Source: Zerene cesonia
Lineage: Eukaryota > Arthropoda > Insecta > Lepidoptera > Pieridae
Assembly (NCBI RefSeq): GCF_012273895.1
Contig: NC_052126.1
Coordinates: 5,469,218 to 5,533,217 of the forward strand
Length of the DNA: 64,000 bases
Reading direction: 5' to 3'
The notes beneath the pieces are model-generated. The model ran no database searches, was not told the origin of the DNA, and was given only the letters and a program-made list of their open reading frames with translations. The stretch's first letter is position 1, and every line of letters starts with the position of its first letter. Position numbers and translations under genes: made by a program. Positions 54,351-64,000 of the stretch are shown here, piece by piece.

Positions 54351-55244
54351 TTTAAATTTAATAAGAAAGTATTCAAGTTATTAAACTTAAAATACATTTT
54401 ACTTTGTTCAGTCTGTATGGACAAGCACACAACTCATTTACTAAATGCATTCATAACGTCAAAAATATTACGATGTAAGAAATATAATGTGTATGGCTTA
54501 AGCTATGTGCAATTGTATGTTATCAAAATCGATCCAACCATTTACACCATCAGCCATTTTTAGGTTAGCGTACTCAAAGAATAAAATCAGACCCTGTTAT
54601 CGAACTTTGGTGTCTGTCTGTCTATCCGTCCGTCTCACGAACCACGATAGATAGACAGTTGAAATTTTTAGACATGTGTTTCTATTACCGCTTTAAGAAT
54701 AAATAATAAAAAATCGAGGTTAGCCATCGGTTGGTACGATCATAAATTGGTTGGGTTACCAATTTTTCATAGCAGTTCCTCTTCAATTCACGGAACCCTT
54801 AGTTCCGCAAGACCGACATATAAAAGTTATTTAATGACTAAAATAACACCCCTACAAGTTTCAAGATATAAATGCAACAATATTCGAGAAAATTCCAGCA
54901 GTGTCAGAAAACAATATAATATAAAACACAGAGTGTATGTTTATCCGACATAGCCCGAGAGGCGGCGACATTAACGGCTCGAACATAGACAATGCTTCAA
55001 TTTATGACGTCGTAAAAAGTCGCGTTCAAATGGGATTGTGTGGGATAGTGGGATGGTAGTGGGATTTTATTTTATGTACATTGTATATATTGTCTAATGA
55101 AATGAGCAGTTTTTAAAGATTTTTATTTGAATTCGTTGAACGTCAACACAAATTGAATTGACAATTTTAAAATTAATTATAGCCTATATCATACACAGTA
55201 TATGATATTAGTAGGGTTGAAGTGAAAAAGTATTTGTAAATTTG

Positions 55245-55733
55245 AGAAATTTTAGAGAATAAAAAAAAAAGATCACGAGCCGGGAACGAAGCCGCGTGTT
55301 TTTGCTAAATCTTAGCAACGTTGTATGTGGTAGTCGAGCACGCTTTGGCACGAATTGGGCCAGCTCGCACCGAGAAAGTACCACACCCCCACAGAAGACC
55401 GGCGTGAAATAGTATTCTGCTGTGTTTCATTCGGTGAGTGGGGGAGCCGGAGGCCCATATCCTTTTCCCTCCCCTTCCCAGTCCTTTCCTTTATTCCTCT
55501 CGCCAATCCTTTCTTAATCCCTTCCCAATTTAAAGTCGGTAATCCATTTGTAGAGGCGTAAGGTCTGTAATCGACTTTACGCCTCTCCAAATGTTCATGG
55601 GCGGTGGTAGCGCTTACCATCAGGCGTCCCACCAGCTCCATTGCCGACTGTGACATAAAAAAAAAAAAAACGCCTAGCCTCCTGGCCACCCGTGATCCCG
55701 CCACAGTAATCAAATTTCTTCTACTCTTTCGGT
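55245..55733 (-). pseudogene. Second tRNA-like unit, split by a retroelement
   Basis: On the minus strand 55733-55673 reads the leader (CCGAAAGAGTAGAAG, GATTACTGTGGC) and the acceptor/D-arm half (GATCACGGGTGGCC, GAGGCTAGGCG). The rest (TGCTAAG, GATCACGAGC on the plus strand at 55271-55320) follows beyond the insertion 55321-55670, then the T-run and tail to 55245. The T arm has lost two bases and the B box is damaged, so this copy is dead. Confidence 0.7.
55321..55670 (+). mobile_element. Non-LTR 3' tail element inserted in the tRNA-like unit
   Basis: It starts TTGTATGTGGTAGTCGAGCA and ends in A14 after GACAT. Because the 40.7-kb copy shows the empty site (TAGCAACGCCTAG), the borders and a 4-bp duplication AACG can be read directly. 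It is nearly identical over most of its length to 20486-20852. Confidence 0.8.
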
Positions 55734-56669
55734 TTTATGTGCCCAACCCCCACGCCATCTATTGTATATTTAATTGTATATCATTGTGAATTTATTAAAA
55801 TAAAACGAGAAACTCAACGCTAAACGTTTTTTGCTAACCCAAAATTAAACCTGCATACAAATAGAACAAAAAATATACACTATGGTATAATTATGATATT
55901 TCTCTCAAACGGTACCTCCGGTAATAGACGGTTCGATTCTCGGCCACGATCATATCTCTCGAACATGGTATAATATTGGTAGTTTACCATATTTTATAAT
56001 GACCATTTATGTTATTAATGGGCGAAATTTATGTACTTGTTTATGTATTTATGTCAAAATCGTTCAACAGTTTGGGATGCGATTTTGTACATAGATATCG
56101 GTCGGATCGGTTCACCCAGTTAAAAGTTATGACGATACAAACAAACACAACAAATAGGGTCTATTTTTTCTTTGCTCATTAGCAGTTGTACATCGATACA
56201 TAAACATAAAATAATACGTCATTAAATGTGTCAAATAAATACGTCATTTTGAGAGTCCAAATGAGAACCCGCTCCTTTTTTTAAGTCGGTTAATAAAATA
56301 TACTTAATGACATAATAACCTTCGACAAAAAGCCTACAAAATATTATATTAATCATAGACAAATAAACTTTACAATATTTGAGCCAACAGGGTCAACAGT
56401 TTTTGCGCAACCCAAACTGCAAAACACGATTTGATGATTCCCACTGAACATACAAAGACAAAATCAATTAAAACCCAAAGGCTGCAGAGATTCCTGGCAT
56501 CGCTAAGGTCAGGTCATCTTTTACCCGCTAGCTACAACGGTTACGTGCATACACGCGAGCATACATACAATTTCCTACGCCATTGTAGTATATGATTACT
56601 CAGACATTCACTAGTGAATAGTAATTGGTGTTTCACCGTTAGATGGAAATAATAAATATTTTCAAAAAG

Positions 56670-56921
56670 AACTAAAAAACATGCTTCTATAATAGACTCG
56701 ACTAAATTGTACATCGAACTCAGAGTATATCTAAGGAAACCATGTAATCCTGTCGATCCTAAACAGGATAATAAGATAAACTCATGAAATTATTGTATCC
56801 TAAAGGATACTTGAAAATTGTACAAAGTTCGAGTTAAATCTGTCCGTTTAAAGTGGGTCTAAATCGACTCTAATGGTGGTTACACAAACACACGTGAAGC
56901 TAATATAAGCGTGTTAAAAAA
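56670..56921 (+). mobile_element. Complete ~250-bp non-autonomous TIR element
   Basis: Ends: 'ACTAAAAAACATGCTTCTAT' left and 'TAATATAAGCGTGTTAAAAA' right, imperfectly inverted (AACACGCTTAT / ATAAGCGTGTT). The interior has 'CCTAAACAGGATAATAAGAT', 'TCTGTCCGTTTAAAGTGGGT' and 'TTACACAAACACACGTGAAG'. It has no coding capacity. Confidence 0.7.
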
Positions 56922-56984
56922 TCTCATTATAAATACCGTATTTATAATTTTCACGGGATAATAAATAAGTGTTTCAACTCCCAC

Positions 56985-57262
56985 CGGGGATGTTACCACA
57001 CCTTCACAGATGATTGTCGTGAAATAGTAGCAAGCGAATGCAGTAGCATAGTAGCATGCGTATGCAGTAGTTTTGTTCGATGATTGGGGTAGCTGGAGGC
57101 TTATATCGTTTTCCCTTCTCAGCCGTTGTTGCTGCGTGTTGTTTTAATCCCTTCGTCAATCCTTTTTGTATCCCTTAAAAAGCAACGCAGCAACGGGCGG
57201 TGGTGATCGCTTACCATCAGACGAACCACCAGCTCAGCTTCCCGTTATGACATAAAAGATAA
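56985..57262 (+). mobile_element. Non-LTR 3' tail element, divergent
   Basis: 'TTACCACACCTTCACAGATG', a duplicated 'ATGCAGTAG' segment, 'GGCGGTGGTGATCGCTTACC' and 'TATGACATAAAAGATAAA'. Confidence 0.65.
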
Positions 57263-58015
57263 AGTGCATTTAACCAACCTATAGTAGCGTTTTGAATAAA
57301 ACTAATTCCCAGCTCCTACAAGAACTCCAATCTATGACGTCACAAATCCAATATGGCCGACTAGAACATATAATTATCTCCCATGTCGCAACTGGTCCGC
57401 CTGGGGCTCGACAGACATACTGACAGACATATTATTATGTAAATTGCTTTCCTCACTGTATTTATTAGAAAAACTACGGGAAAAAAAGATAGGTATGCAA
57501 ATTCAATTTAAATTATGGGATGGTGGGAAAATTATGTTTATAATTGTATAAAATTTAGCGATTCAAATTATTTTTATAACTGTCACAATTAAGAGAGTCT
57601 AGTGTCACCTCAACTAAAATCCATGAAACCTTAAAAAATAGACTAACTAAAAACATAAACAGTCTTTTGGCGTAGTCGGACAAAACAACATTAAAAACTT
57701 CTATAAACCCAAGAATTCATATTAGCATTTAAGTATGGCCCGAGAAAGAAATATGGTTCGAGCTTATAAGGGATTCCGTATTAAGTGGTAGTTAAGCACA
57801 TTGGATCCATAAGTGAAAGCCATCTGTGCTTATTGAACTGTAACATAGAAATCTGTATCACTGGAACGAATAAGTTAAGTTTATGTGGTTAAGATGATTA
57901 ATTACATATCATAAGTTGAGATAAGTTATTTGGTTGTTTGTTATATTCGTAGAAATAGGGTGTGAAATTCTTTATACGTATAAAACTGTCATTCCTGTTT
58001 GTTCGCGGAGCGTTA

Positions 58016-58209
58016 TTCCTACTAATATCTCTATATATATAAAATTCTCGTGTCACAATGTTAGTCTCTATACTCCTCCGAAACGGCTTGACCGATTCCT
58101 CTGAAATTTGGTAAGCATATTGGGTAGGTCTGAGAATCGGCTAACATCTATTTTTCATACCACTAAACAATAAGAGTAAGGCAGAACAGCGTTTGCCGGG
58201 TGCAGCTAG
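58016..58209 (+). mobile_element. Helitron, variant 5' end
   Basis: 'ATATATAAAATTCTCGTGTC', 'GAAACGGCTTGACCGATTCC' and 'AAGCATATTGGGTAGGTCTG', ending 'GGGTGCAGCTAG'. Same subfamily as 40312-40495. A TCCTACTAATAT stub to the left suggests it landed inside another Helitron. Confidence 0.7.
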
Positions 58210-58433
58210 TAATATTATAAATGCGAAAGTAATTCACTGTCTCTTCTTTACGCGTAAATCAATAAACCGATTTGCATGAAATTTGGTATAGAGATAGTTT
58301 GAAACTCGAGAAAGAACTTAGGATAGTATTTAACCCAGAAACCTGAAAGCAGTTCCCTAGTTATAAGAAAAACCCCGAGATTGTCTTGGTCGTCTTATTA
58401 TGAACGCGGGTAAAGCCGCAGGCGAATAACTAG
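58210..58433 (+). mobile_element. Helitron-like element adjoining the previous one
   Basis: 'TAATATTATAAATGCGAAAG', 'ATGAAATTTGGTATAGAGAT', 'CGCGGGTAAAGCCGCAGGCG', ending AATAACTAG. The GC hairpin is intact. Confidence 0.7.
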
Positions 58434-58439
58434 TAAATA

Positions 58440-60655
58440 ATAAATTAATATCAATTATATCTACAGAAAAGTCAAATTCTTTACTTAATAAAACCACAGA
58501 ATAATATGTATAACACATTAAACAATTATTTAATACAATAACTCGTTATAGTATTTCATTATCTGTGCCTTGATTTAATAAAAAGATATAATTTCCCGCC
58601 TATTTTATGTTGCTATAGGCAATAAGTAGCGTTAATATATAATTAGGTAAAAAGTGAGTCACAGGTACATAGCCTTACCATAAAAACAAATAAAATATGT
58701 AAAAAATGAATAAAAAACAATATAAACAAACGTATCCTTGTATTACCTCATAGCATTAGTGATGTGCATTATTTGTCGATAGTTTTTTATTTATTGTATT
58801 TTAATTTTCAAATGTATTCTATAAATCGTTAATACTTACTTAAATTGACATATCGTGAAATTTGTGGGTTTAAATAGCATGCATGAATAAATACAATTTA
58901 TGTATATCTATCGCTTTACATTGCTTCTTTTGCGTTTTTTTTTTAATTGTTTTATATCCTTTATATTTCCTATTATTACTTTTTTCAAACATACATGAAC
59001 TAAACATCAGTAAATGCATTTTGTGGACATCATAAACTCCGCTATAGTTATAGACCAATAAACAATCGATAGTTTATTGAGACATTTATCGATCCAATGA
59101 TTTATATTATCCCGATTTCGAAGAGCTTTCTATTGCGTCATTAAATGAAGTTTATTGCTAAAAGCCCGTGGTTGAGCATTTCTTAGAACTTGCCTAACAT
59201 TCGAATAGTTTAAAACTCTTTGTGTCGGTGAAATAGTATTGACTGTTTAATCTAACATACAAACAATATAAAATAAACCTTTAGGAATAACAGTGTGAAT
59301 TACACTCAAACGAAGTAGAAGTAAAGATATTTAAATACAAAATTGTGAATTACGAGCGCTTTAAATCGTCACATTACATAGAAAATTTTTGTATGAATGA
59401 TAATTTTTGTATTCGATTAGCAAAGCAGACTTTGCAGAGCAGCGCTCTTAGGGAAGTCTTTAATGCATCTTTTTGATCGCATTTTTTTAAATTTAAAATA
59501 ACAGAATGACGTTAGATCCATACTTTATCCCGAATTAAAATTACAAATATGACAGTAACTCTGCCTGACTCTCTGACCGTTTTAGTTTGAAACCAGAGAC
59601 AGTTTGCTTTTTATCCTGGAAATTTCTCGAACGCAGGCTTAATTTGGTAAAGCTGACTTTATATCTTTTTCTATTACTACGCAGGCGAAGTCACTAGGAA
59701 GCTATACATTTCTAATACTATGGAAATTGGTTATATTATAACCAATAACTGCTTAACAAAGCAAGAGGAGACTCGTTAAGTGGAACATAATAAAGCATTC
59801 AGATGGTGCATTAAGAGCAAATACGTGTTATAGATTAAGTTAAATGCCGCTAACAATTTTATTTTGTTGATAACTTTAATATATTCCAGCAGTTATTCTT
59901 AGATGGCAGGGGTGTTGCTTCGGCCATTATTGTAGGCATTTACTGCTTGTGAATGGATAACAATTGTATGCTATGTTGTTTGTATGTCATTTGATTTTGT
60001 CTTCCGTGTGTGTTTGCATTTTCTTAACGATTTGCATAGAGAATTTGACATTCTTAATGAATTAGATAACATTTTTTATGGGGGTAAATAGAGATACTAT
60101 TGAATTTATGCAATATTATTTTATATAATTTTATGCAATTCATTATTAAAACAAATAAATTTAATTAAATTTGTTAAGTGTCGTTTCAAGATGTACATTT
60201 AAAATAAATATAAATATCGACAAATTAATCTTGCCATTTTTTTATGAAAATTAAATGTACAGATAAAAATTTATATTTTCACTCATATTCTTTATATAGA
60301 AATGCAATATATAATAGTGCAATATTAAGAAAATGTACCTACTCATCGATAAAAGATGCTAGTTTAATAGTAGAAAGATGATGTTTTATATTTAAATCTT
60401 ATCAAAAAAGTACAAATTTTCTCAATACAAAAAATATCTCGCCAAAACAAATCTATCGACATACACACATCACTGCAGGCGACACGTCTAGCACCTACGC
60501 GGATTCCTATCGTCACAGCCTAGATAACCTTGGTGTCTTGACCTGAATCTACCAGACATTAGTGGCTCTAGCGCATTGTGGTTCATTTAAAGTTGAGAGA
60601 AATCGCGTATCAAATAAAGTTAAATTGATAAGTAAATATCTTTCTATAAAATCAT
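58440..60655. other. Non-coding stretch, no gene seen
   Basis: AT-rich DNA with no open frame of coding character. A weak repeat-like stretch near 59510-59705 ('ACGCAGGCGAAGTCACTAGG') may be a decayed Helitron-like element. Confidence 0.5.
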
Positions 60656-60657
60656 TA

Positions 60658-60953
60658 CACGAGCTTTTGCCCGCGGCTTTACACGCATTTAATTCGGAGT
60701 AAAACCCCCTTCCCCTCCCTATTCTGTGTTATTATACATATAAACCTTCCTCTTCAATTACTCTATTAAACAAACTCATAAAAATCATAAAATTGCGGAG
60801 TTTTCGACGAATTGCCTATGTGCTATTCCAGTTGTCCAGTAATCTACGTAGCAAATTTCATTGCAAATTCAGTAGTTTTTGCGTAAAAGAGTTATACATA
60901 CATACATACAACCATCCTTACAAACTATCGCATTTATAATATTAGTAGGATAG
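60658..60953 (-). mobile_element. Chimera of two Helitron-like families
   Basis: The left half ('GAGCTTTTGCCCGCGGCTTT', 'ATTTAATTCGGAGTAAAACC') belongs to the CTAGCTTTTG family. The right half ('CTATTCCAGTTGTCCAGTAA' to 'TTATAATATTAGTAGGAT') is Lep1 type. Confidence 0.7.
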
Positions 60954-61055
60954 AAGTATGATTTTACAATGTTTACCAAGATTCAAGATGTTAATGTTTT
61001 TAGATTTTAAATTGAATCAGCTATATGATGATCGTACTGTTGTTGCTGTCGTTGT

Positions 61056-61250
61056 CGTTGTGATTTCAAACCTGATGCAACGGAAAAAAACGACAGGTAA
61101 GAGACACAAATACAAAAATGTGTAGAATGATGCCGGCAAAGAATGAGACGGAAATATACATACTATTTTATATTTTATATATATTCATCTCATTCTTTTG
61201 TCGAAGTGAAGTTTCATTTCTATCGTGTGTGAATCGCACACACACCTTTT
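61056..61250 (+). repeat. Copy 3 of the ~230-bp interspersed repeat
   Basis: 'GTTGTGATTTCAAACCTGAT' to 'GTGTGTGAATCGCACACACA', very similar to copy 1 but lacking its first 30 bases. Confidence 0.8.
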
Positions 61251-61759
61251 TTTAAAGGTCTAGTAACCATTCGACTAAGTGAATGTTATTCTGTATTACA
61301 TCATAATTTCATACCAATTTGAAGGATATATCAGCTGCATATAACAGTTAAATGGCTTTACTAAAACACACTTGAATAACCGTCACTTTGTGGCATCTTC
61401 ACACATATTTATGCAAATGCAGTGACATTAGATACAAAGGTCAAACGAGATGCAGTGTCATTGAATACAGAGAGTTTAAATTGTTGTTACATGTCCTATA
61501 TATGCATTGATGGTGTTTGCGACATGGTTTGTAAAATTGGCTGTAGTCGGAAAAGCTTTTTGTATCCTTTACCATCAGTCACTGCTGGGACACGGGCCTT
61601 CTATGAGTTTAGGTCACAATCCTTCACGCTGGCCAAGTGTTAGATGTTGTCGAACTTTTGATTCTCGGACATACCGGTTTCCTCACAAAGTTTTCACCGT
61701 TTTGAGCAGTGGTGATGTGCTGATAAATTGAAAAATCTATTTTTTGTTTGGTTTCTATT

Positions 61760-62010
61760 CTTTAACACGCTTGTATTAGCTTGATCTGTACGTTTGTATG
61801 TTATGGACTACTATACTGTTTTGAACAATTTAAAACGACATATTTAATACAAACTTCTGACACTTATCAAGGATCGGTGACAATACAATAGATCATGAGC
61901 TTATCTTATTATCTTGATTAGGATCGCTAGGATTAATTTTCTTACAGAGGTATAAAGCAGAAAGTAAGACAAGTTATATGATTCTATAATTAAAGCGTGT
62001 TTTCAGTTTT
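61760..62010 (-). mobile_element. Complete TIR element, reverse orientation
   Basis: 'TTTAACACGCTTGTATTAGC' at the left and 'AATTAAAGCGTGTTTTCAGT' at the right, with 'TAGATCATGAGCTTATCTTA' inside matching 56770-56800 in reverse. Confidence 0.65.
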
Positions 62011-62027
62011 TAAAAGTTTATTTATCA

Positions 62028-62229
62028 CTAGCTGCGCCCCGCGGTTTCACCCGCGTAAGTCCGTATCCCGTAGGAATATTGGGATAAAAAGTTGCCTATA
62101 TGTTATTCCAGTTGTCCAGCTGTTTACGTACCAAATTTCATTGCAATCGGTTCAACAGTTTTTGCGTGAAAGAGCAACAAACACACACACACGTCCTTAC
62201 AAACTTTCGCATTTATAATAATAGTAGGA
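62028..62229 (-). mobile_element. Full-length Lep1-type Helitron
   Basis: CTAGCTGCGCCCCGCGGTTT to ATAATAGTAGGA, about 200 bp, all blocks intact. Confidence 0.9.
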
Positions 62230-62711
62230 AGTAGGAGTAGGATTTAAATTATCTATCAACTCTTTATTACGTTATTCACCAATTAATATGTAACGGTAAA
62301 AAACTATAAAAGGAATAAATTACAGTTCTTATCTCCACGATCTTTAATCTAGTCTACCTAGATTATAATTAGCAAGATATGATTAAAGAAGCGTCTTAAA
62401 AAACAAGGGTTTAATATATTCTAAGCGTACAAGTAAGACCATAAAAATTGTCCACGCTGCAACTGGTTTTATGGTCGATTAATTGGTCAGTTTTTTTTGT
62501 GCACATGCGTATTTATATATTGAAAAAAGGCTAAGTGGTCGTTGCGGTGTGTTTTACTCTTTGGAAGTCGTAAAACTATCCTTATTTGCATTTTATTAGC
62601 GGGTCGTTTTATTTGCAATGCATTGTAATGCTGGTTTTACTTACAGTGTACGTTATAGCTTATTTTATTATTGTAAATATAATTGTCGGTCTTATAGCAT
62701 TTATTTTACGT

Positions 62712-62862
62712 GAGAGGGGTGTTAGCCCTCCTCAGCACAACCTCCGACATGCTAGGGCTACATCCTACTTTGGTCGACGAGTCCATCGGACCACTAGCTA
62801 GCTAGGCTGTACTACCGACCGCTCCCCCATCCGCACCCGGGGGACGGCCCCCTACGCTGAGT
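62712..62862. mobile_element. GC-rich fragment of an unidentified repeat
   Basis: 'GAGAGGGGTGTTAGCCCTCC' to 'CACCCGGGGGACGGCCCCCT' is far more GC-rich than its surroundings and abuts a Helitron. It has the look of a non-LTR 3' segment; no second copy is in the window. Confidence 0.4.
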
Positions 62863-63056
62863 CCCGCGGTTTCACCCGCGTAAATGCGTATCCCATAGGA
62901 ATATCGGGATAAAAACCTGCCTATATATTATTCCAGTTGTCTAGCTGTCTACGTACCAAATTCCATTGCAAGCGGTTCAGTAGGTTTTGCGTGAAAGAGT
63001 AACAAACACACTTACGTCCTTACAAACTTTCGCATTTATCATATTAAGTATTAGGA
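62863..63056 (-). mobile_element. Lep1-type Helitron lacking its CTAG end
   Basis: 'CCCGCGGTTTCACCCGCGTA' through 'TCCAGTTGTCTAGCTGTCT' to 'AGTATTAGGA'. The terminal CTAGCTGCGC is replaced by the GC-rich fragment. Confidence 0.8.
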
Positions 63057-63118
63057 TTAAATTCTCTTCAGTAATTCCATACTAAAGTGTCTATTATAAT
63101 TGAACATTCTTTACTATA

Positions 63119-63292
63119 AGCTGGACCCGCGGATTTACTCGCGCCATACCCGGTTAAGCAATAGCCTACCTATTCATACCATAATCTATTTCTGTACCAA
63201 AATTCATCATGATCAGGTGTTTTTGCGTGAAAGAGTTACAAACATCTAAATATTCTTACAAACTCGCGTTCATAGTATTAGTGAGATTTTTA
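63119..63292 (-). mobile_element. Divergent Helitron-like element
   Basis: 'AAGCTGGACCCGCGGATTTA', 'CTATTTCTGTACCAAAATTC', 'TTGCGTGAAAGAGTTACAAA'. Confidence 0.6.
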
Positions 63293-63492
63293 CACTTGGT
63301 CAAGTGTCAGGCAACACACGTATGTCCGATTCTAGACTTTCAAGTTTGTCTAGACTGCAAGCCCATTTAGGTCTCACTGTTACAACACGCCTGGATTCTT
63401 AATATATGCTACCGGTTGTGCGTAGTTGGATGTTATGGGTTCGTTTAATAACTGAATTCCAATATGTTTTTGTAATCTAATATTATCAAGCA

Positions 63493-63602
63493 CTAGCTTT
63501 TGCCCGCTGCTTCGCACGCGTTAAATTCGGAGTAGTTTAAAAGATATTAATTAATACAACAAAAGCCGTTGCGTAGTTTTAAAGATTTATTGGGACACTA
63601 CC
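63493..63602 (-). mobile_element. Helitron-like fragment, CTAGCTTTTGCCCGC family
   Basis: 'CTAGCTTTTGCCCGCTGCTT', 'CGCACGCGTTAAATTCGGAG', 'GCCGTTGCGTAGTTTTAAAG'. Confidence 0.65.
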
Positions 63603-63884
63603 CGGCTACGGGTTGTTGAGGCTTAGTAATAATTAAAAATATTAAGATTATAAATTATTGGGATATTGGGATAATTAATCGAAATAAAAACTATCCTTTA
63701 TCTTAAGTTGGACCATAAACACATTACACATAAAATGCCAAATTTCATCAAAATCGGTTGAGTTGGTGAAGAGTTCACTGGAAATATACATCATGACACT
63801 GGATTTTTATGTATTAAGGTAGGGACATAGGGTCAGAGAAAGCGACTAAGTTTAAAACTACGTAGTGATATAGTTTATTCAAAT

Positions 63885-64000
63885 AAAACTAAAAAATACA
63901 TTTTAATTATATAGAGTCAACTAAATTGCCTCACTAACAGAATATTTATTTATTTTATTAAAAGAAATTTTACAGGAGTTGGGTACATACAAACACACAG
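63885..64000 (+). mobile_element. TIR element cut by the window end
   Basis: 'AACTAAAAAATACATTTTAA' and 'GAGTCAACTAAATTGC' match the left end at 56670, and 'GTACATACAAACACACAG' is the start of the right end. Confidence 0.6.

Noticed and set aside
62586..62801. 71-codon frame with a hydrophobic start
   Set aside because: The hydrophobic part is AT-rich intergenic DNA and the rest is a GC-rich repeat fragment.
1..64000. CRISPR arrays, operons or prophage
   Set aside because: The window is eukaryotic; the regular repeats are dispersed transposons and microsatellites without spacer structure.

Overview
The window is AT-rich, intron-rich animal DNA and almost certainly comes from a moth or butterfly (Lepidoptera). 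Two things show this. The protein genes are conserved metazoan genes split by GT-AG introns. The non-coding DNA is packed with short repeats that begin or end in CTAG next to a conserved 'GCGCCCCGCGG' block, the signature of the non-autonomous Helitrons (Lep1 type) common in Lepidoptera, and there are also a tRNA-derived SINE and non-LTR 3' tails. Three runs of exactly 1000 N (1583-2582, 42026-43025, 53279-54278) are scaffold gaps of unknown true size.

Genes lie in the first 36 kb. In order: an intronless tektin-1-like gene (+, 41-1282); the armadillo-repeat gene ARMC6 (-, 6545 down to 2867, its 3' part lost at the first gap); the ESCRT-III gene CHMP4/shrub (+, 7281-10201, five exons), head to head with ARMC6 across about 735 bp; a small secreted protein gene (+, 13118-13948); PICK1 (-, 23338 down to 14725, PDZ plus BAR, up to 12 exons); a second small secreted protein gene (+, 24980-26376); and a CABIT-domain gene resembling Drosophila serrano and vertebrate GAREM (-, 36305-34446). 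Exon coordinates were worked out by hand from splice sites and reading phase; every join given keeps the frame.

From 36.4 kb to the end I found no convincing protein gene. This half holds nested Helitron-like elements (densest at 43-50 kb), a TIR element of about 255 bp, a SINE with a 13-bp target duplication, several non-LTR 3' tails, and a 139-bp unit that carries a complete tRNA-like cloverleaf with both Pol III boxes and a T-run and is bounded by a 12-bp direct repeat. A second copy of that unit at 55.2-55.7 kb is split by a retroelement. The region could be intergenic or a long 5' intron of the serrano-like gene, whose coding exon starts just after a splice acceptor.

The points most worth checking are three in-frame, phase-2 exons between the PICK1 N-terminus and its PDZ domain; the mobile tRNA-like unit; a tandem triplication of the end of an ARMC6 exon with its splice donor; and two unrecognised secreted-protein genes that share an 18-nt first coding exon and flank PICK1. 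The genes serve different cell functions (cilia, membrane remodelling, synaptic trafficking, polarity or signalling), and nothing suggests they form one pathway.
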